NCBI GenBank assembly: GCA_035295665.1
Contig: DATGIQ010000640.1
Location: 1-8,992, forward strand
Length of the DNA stretch: 8,992 bases
Origin: DATGIQ01 sp035295665
Lineage (GTDB): Bacteria; Planctomycetota; Planctomycetia; Gemmatales; Gemmataceae
Direction of reading: 5' to 3'
The notes under the pieces are model-generated. The model was not told where the DNA came from, did no database searches, and saw nothing but the letters and a program-made list of their open reading frames with translations. The stretch's first letter is position 1, and each line of letters starts with the position of its first letter. A program made the translations under genes and the position numbers. This document shows, one piece after another, positions 6,337 to 8,992 of the stretch.

Positions 6337-6768
6337 TCAGACGCGGATCAACGCCAGTCCTGTCTCCGGGTCGTGCTGGCGTTGCAAGTATTGCGGCGAC
6401 TCGATGAGGATGACCTCCAGCGTCGGTCGCACAACCGCCTCGATCAAGTGGCCGCCGTGCGCCGTTCCATCCGACTTACCGAGGACGACGTGGGCATGCA
6501 GTTTTGGCTCGCCCCGCTCCCCACGGGCCAGATCGCCCACCAGGGAAAGCACCTCCACTTGCTCGCGTACGGGGATGCGCCGATAATCCTTCTGATTCCA
6601 GTCGAAGTAGCCGAGCGTCGCTTCTCGGAATGCGCCGATGGCTGTGAAATGGCTGCCGGCCAGCTGCTTCTCCCGCGCGAACGCCAACAAGCCCTTCATG
6701 ACTTCATCGCCTGTATCGAAAATGAGAGCATACGTTTCCGGCCGCTCATTCAGAAGTTTCGCGCGCAT
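6337..6768 (-). CDS. PPC (DUF296) domain protein
   Basis: A 143-residue protein covering a single complete PPC/DUF296 domain, the fold shared by plant AT-hook proteins and stand-alone prokaryotic proteins. Recognisable segments are YALIFDTGDEV (13-23), GSHFTAIGAFREATLGYFDW (38-57), VEVLSLVGDLA (71-81) and the most conserved run, LHAHVVLGKSDGTAHGGHL (90-108). His91, His93 and His107 there resemble the metal-site histidines of some members. There is no AT-hook, so DNA binding should not be assumed despite the common database name. Members form trimers, and the bacterial function is not established. The start ATG has a strong GGAGG (6776-6780) 7 nt upstream. It is the first gene on the minus strand before the VKOR-like gene. 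The length is normal and the frame intact. Confidence 0.88.
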   Translation of the reverse strand: MRAKLLNERPETYALIFDTGDEVMKGLLAFAREKQLAGSHFTAIGAFREATLGYFDWNQKDYRRIPVREQVEVLSLVGDLARGERGEPKLHAHVVLGKSDGTAHGGHLIEAVVRPTLEVILIESPQYLQRQHDPETGLALIRV

Positions 6769-6775
6769 GTGTCTG

Positions 6776-6780
6776 CCTCC
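6776..6780 (-). promoter_or_regulatory. Ribosome binding site of the PPC-domain gene
   Basis: GGAGG on the minus strand, 7 nt before the ATG at 6768. It fixes that start. Confidence 0.75.
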
Positions 6781-6883
6781 ATTTGAACTGCCGTCCCAAC
6801 CAGAAGTTGCTCAGCACTCAAGAAGTCTGCAAACGATGTGCCCAAGAGTTTGCGGACAAAGCTTGTGGTAACTCCGGGGCACC

Positions 6884-6941
6884 AGCCTGAAGCGCAAGCA
6901 AAGGAAGCCGTTCTGCTGGCCCTGCGCTTGCGCGTCAGGCT
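6884..6941. repeat. Imperfect inverted repeat (REP-like or terminator-like hairpin)
   Basis: The left arm, AGCCTGAAGCGCAAGCAAAGG (6884-6904 less its last base), pairs with the right arm (6921-6941). The right arm's reverse complement begins AGCCTGACGCGCAAGCGCAG. Over the 21-bp arms 18 positions match, and the loop is 16 nt (6905-6920). It lies about 65 bp past the stop of the PKD protein gene, so it could end or stabilise that transcript, although no T-run follows. The core GCCTGACGCGCAAGCG resembles a palindromic intergenic repeat I recall from planctomycete genomes. That link is from memory and unverified; only one copy is visible here. Confidence 0.6.
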
Positions 6942-7005
6942 TGGGTCCCCTGGCTCCAAGCCCCTATCCTGTTGCACGGTGCGGAATGCGAGGAGGAGCG
7001 GTTCC

Positions 7006-8992
7006 TTATTGGTGGTTGATCCCCATGTACACGCTCAGCCCTTCATCGCGCAGAAACGTGTTCGTGCCCCATGGCTCGCCGCTCACCGCGGAGTCATTGG
7101 TCGTGGCGAGAATCTGGAAGACATCGAAGACAGTGAAGTTGGACGCGCCGAAGGCGGACCCATTGGATCCGATATTCCAGTCGTACGCTGCCAAGCCAAA
7201 TGCATTGACCGTAAAGCCATAACTCTGCCCCACACTTCCGCCCAGGGAAGTCGTCGTCGTGAACACTTCCAAAGCCGTGGCCAACACCTCTGCATCCAGG
7301 CCGACCCCCTTAGAGACCAGGAACAGGCTCTGGTAGTAGCTGCCGATTTGAGAATTGGTGAAGGCGCCCAAATTAGGAGCACTATTCCCACCGCCATAGA
7401 GGTCGGGGAAGGTCATGGCCAGCCACTGCCCCAAGCTCTGCCCATTGGCCGTGGCCCCGAACCGACGGGCCAGTTCCTGCCCTTGTAACCCTTCCCAGAA
7501 GCTGATTGGCTTGATCATGCCCGCCGGCACGAATGCGTCAATGCTGCCGACTGTGGCCGGACTCGACACTAAAGTCCGCACACCTTCGTGATCGATTGCT
7601 ACCGCGAGGAAGTACGAGCCTGCGGCGGCGTAGGTGTGTGTGCCGCTGATCGTGAAAGTATCACCACTCGTCGTGATCGCCCCCGTGGTAGCGGTGCTCC
7701 CGTCCCCCCAATCAATGCTGGCCGAGTAGTGCGTACCATCATCGGACTCCGAGCCACCCGGATCGGTAAAATTCGCCACGGTTCCCGTGAACGGAGAACC
7801 GGCCGTGGCATTGACATTTACCGGTGTGCCTGCCACCGCAGGATCCGATACAGTGATCTGAAATGATCCGAAGCCGGAGAGATTGTCACTGGTACTCTTT
7901 ACGGTGATGATCACCGTAGCGACGCCTTCTTCGCTGTAGCTATGGTTTTGCGTGCCGAGGGATCCGACCCCAGGTGGATCAAACATGGTGGCGGAGGTGC
8001 CATCGCCCCAGGCAACGGTTGCTATCCAGGGACCGCCGCTGGTGTCTGTGAAGCTCCCCAGCTCAAAGGCCTGCAAGGTGCCCTCCGTCGCACTTTGGTC
8101 CGATGGCGGCGTCACGGTTGCGCCGCTATCGGTTCCCCCAACTGCGAACAGGGTTGCGTCGTTGATGGCATAAACGGTCCCGTCGGCGCCGATCACGATC
8201 GGAGTATACGCCTCCCCCGTGCCATTGGTCAGCTTCACCGATTGCGTGAACGAGTTGGTGGCCAGGTTCCAGCGGTACAGAGTGCCATCTTCACTGTTGG
8301 CCATGATGCTGTCGCTCGCCGGGTCCACCGCGGCCGTGTTGATGCACCACTCGCGCACCATCGGCAGCACCGGATCAGGTGTCACTCCCGCGATGGTGAG
8401 CACGGCTGCCATGACTTTTGCCTGGGTGATGGGATCCTGCATGATCGCGTTCGGATCGAGTACCGCAAGCCGATTGTCTCCATCCCCGCCTGTCTCTTTG
8501 TAATTGTTGTACTTGGTCATGATGAGATAGGAGGACGCCCCATTGTAAGACGGCACCGTGCTGGCAGGGACAATCGAAGCGGTATCGTCCCAGCCGAACG
8601 CGCCCGGGATCTTGGTTTGCCTCAAATCGCTGCTGAAGTGCAACAGCCAACCGCGATCATTGTTCGTCAGGCCTCCATTCACAAGATCGAACACACCAAA
8701 GTACACATCCCCATCCGGTCCCACCGTCGGCGACGCCGTACCGATGTCCGGCAAGGAGGCTCCCGTCTCGGTGCTCGGATCCCGAAGAAAGACTTTCCCC
8801 GTCATGGCCAGAGTTGTGCTGTCCAGACGCACCAAGTATCCCGTTGACTCACCGCCGCTGCTGACAGCGATATAGAGACTGCTCTGGTCGTTGCTGAGGG
8901 CAGGGGCACAGTTGAGCACGACCTGAGCGATGGCGGGATCTCCGGCGGCGGTGCTGGCCGCCACCCAGGAACCATTGCCGCTGGGATCCATC
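7006..8992 (-). CDS. Large beta-propeller / PKD-domain surface protein, C-terminal part (5' end beyond window)
   Basis: The minus-strand frame is open from the right window edge to TAA at 7006-7008. At least 661 residues are present and the N-terminus, with any signal peptide, is missing; the ATG at 8991 is probably internal. Numbering from it, residues 1-290 look like a PQQ/WD-type propeller, with repeated phrases such as SPTVGPDGDVYFGV (87-100) and PIVIGADGTVYAIN (264-277). Two PKD-like Ig-fold domains follow at about 291-383 and 387-480, each with a WGDG motif (328-331 and 428-431). TGTVANFTDPGG (402-413) is typical of planctomycete PKD repeats. The last 165 residues start at ISFWEGLQGQELARRFG (496-512) and end in LRDEGLSVYMGINHQ. 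They form a separate domain that I recall at the C-terminus of other planctomycete surface proteins. Only one Cys pair is present (28 and 216). An exported or cell-surface structural role is inferred; no catalytic motif is visible. Confidence 0.85.
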   Translation of the reverse strand, partial: MDPSGNGSWVAASTAAGDPAIAQVVLNCAPALSNDQSSLYIAVSSGGESTGYLVRLDSTTLAMTGKVFLRDPSTETGASLPDIGTASPTVGPDGDVYFGVFDLVNGGLTNNDRGWLLHFSSDLRQTKIPGAFGWDDTASIVPASTVPSYNGASSYLIMTKYNNYKETGGDGDNRLAVLDPNAIMQDPITQAKVMAAVLTIAGVTPDPVLPMVREWCINTAAVDPASDSIMANSEDGTLYRWNLATNSFTQSVKLTNGTGEAYTPIVIGADGTVYAINDATLFAVGGTDSGATVTPPSDQSATEGTLQAFELGSFTDTSGGPWIATVAWGDGTSATMFDPPGVGSLGTQNHSYSEEGVATVIITVKSTSDNLSGFGSFQITVSDPAVAGTPVNVNATAGSPFTGTVANFTDPGGSESDDGTHYSASIDWGDGSTATTGAITTSGDTFTISGTHTYAAAGSYFLAVAIDHEGVRTLVSSPATVGSIDAFVPAGMIKPISFWEGLQGQELARRFGATANGQSLGQWLAMTFPDLYGGGNSAPNLGAFTNSQIGSYYQSLFLVSKGVGLDAEVLATALEVFTTTTSLGGSVGQSYGFTVNAFGLAAYDWNIGSNGSAFGASNFTVFDVFQILATTNDSAVSGEPWGTNTFLRDEGLSVYMGINHQ

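Larger units (their letters stand above)
6769..7005. other. Intergenic region between the PKD protein gene and the PPC-domain gene
   Basis: About 237 bp. It holds the ribosome site of the PPC gene, presumably that gene's promoter (not resolvable by eye), and the hairpin at 6884-6941. A 75-codon minus-strand frame spans it (6977-6750) but runs through both hairpin arms and overlaps the PPC gene start, so I do not accept it as a gene. Confidence 0.6.

Noticed and set aside
6750..6977. A 75-codon minus-strand open frame between the PKD and PPC genes
   Set aside because: It is read through both arms of the hairpin at 6884-6941 and overlaps the well-supported start of the PPC gene. This is typical of spurious repeat-derived frames.
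7942..8847. A 301-codon plus-strand open frame
   Set aside because: It is antisense to the PKD/propeller gene, whose frame has recognisable domains. The antisense product is Arg/His/Gly-rich and matches nothing I know.
1799..8989. Frequent GGATCC hexamers (about ten, for example at 1799, 2634, 3854, 4458, 7165, 7841, 7960, 8432, 8777 and 8984)
   Set aside because: More than a random 9-kb sequence would give, but most are inside genes, and in the PKD gene they arise from recurring Gly-Ser-Asp-Pro type codons. No spacing pattern suggests a functional site.

Overview
The window looks like a chromosomal segment of a GC-rich, planctomycete-like bacterium, possibly near the Gemmataceae or Isosphaeraceae. 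Three things support this. There is a decayed Ser/Thr kinase remnant of the type abundant in those genomes (5230-5681). There is a PKD-domain surface protein with wording typical of them (7006-8992). There is also a palindromic element containing GCGCAAGC (6884-6941). This assignment comes from recalled family patterns, not from a search.

Layout. (1) Positions 1-2641, minus strand: a three-gene ABC-2 exporter operon, read ATPase (2641-1622), permease (1625-807), second permease (806 to the window edge, 3' end missing). The genes overlap by 4 bp or abut, so they are probably translationally coupled. (2) Positions 2642-2901: a divergent intergenic region with a short inverted repeat and a direct repeat. 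(3) Positions 2905-5205, plus strand: a tightly coupled trio of HAD phosphatase, family 2 glycosyltransferase and NodB-type deacetylase, overlapping by 1 bp and 11 bp. All three lack signal peptides, so together they suggest cytoplasmic building or trimming of an amino-sugar-containing glycan or glycolipid. (4) Positions 5230-5681, plus strand: a truncated, frameshifted Ser/Thr kinase pseudogene. (5) Positions 5747-6768, minus strand: a PPC/DUF296-domain protein followed by a VKOR-like membrane protein that keeps the CxxC motif but lacks the usual loop cysteine pair. (6) Positions 6769-7005: an intergenic region with a 21-bp-arm imperfect hairpin. (7) Position 7006 to the right edge, minus strand: the C-terminal 661 or more residues of a large, probably exported beta-propeller/PKD protein with a distinctive C-terminal domain.

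I see no rRNA, tRNA, CRISPR array, transposase or phage gene. No defence or otherwise clearly new system is evident. The most interesting items are the phosphatase-glycosyltransferase-deacetylase cassette, the CxxC-only VKOR protein, and the recurrent-looking C-terminal domain of the PKD protein.
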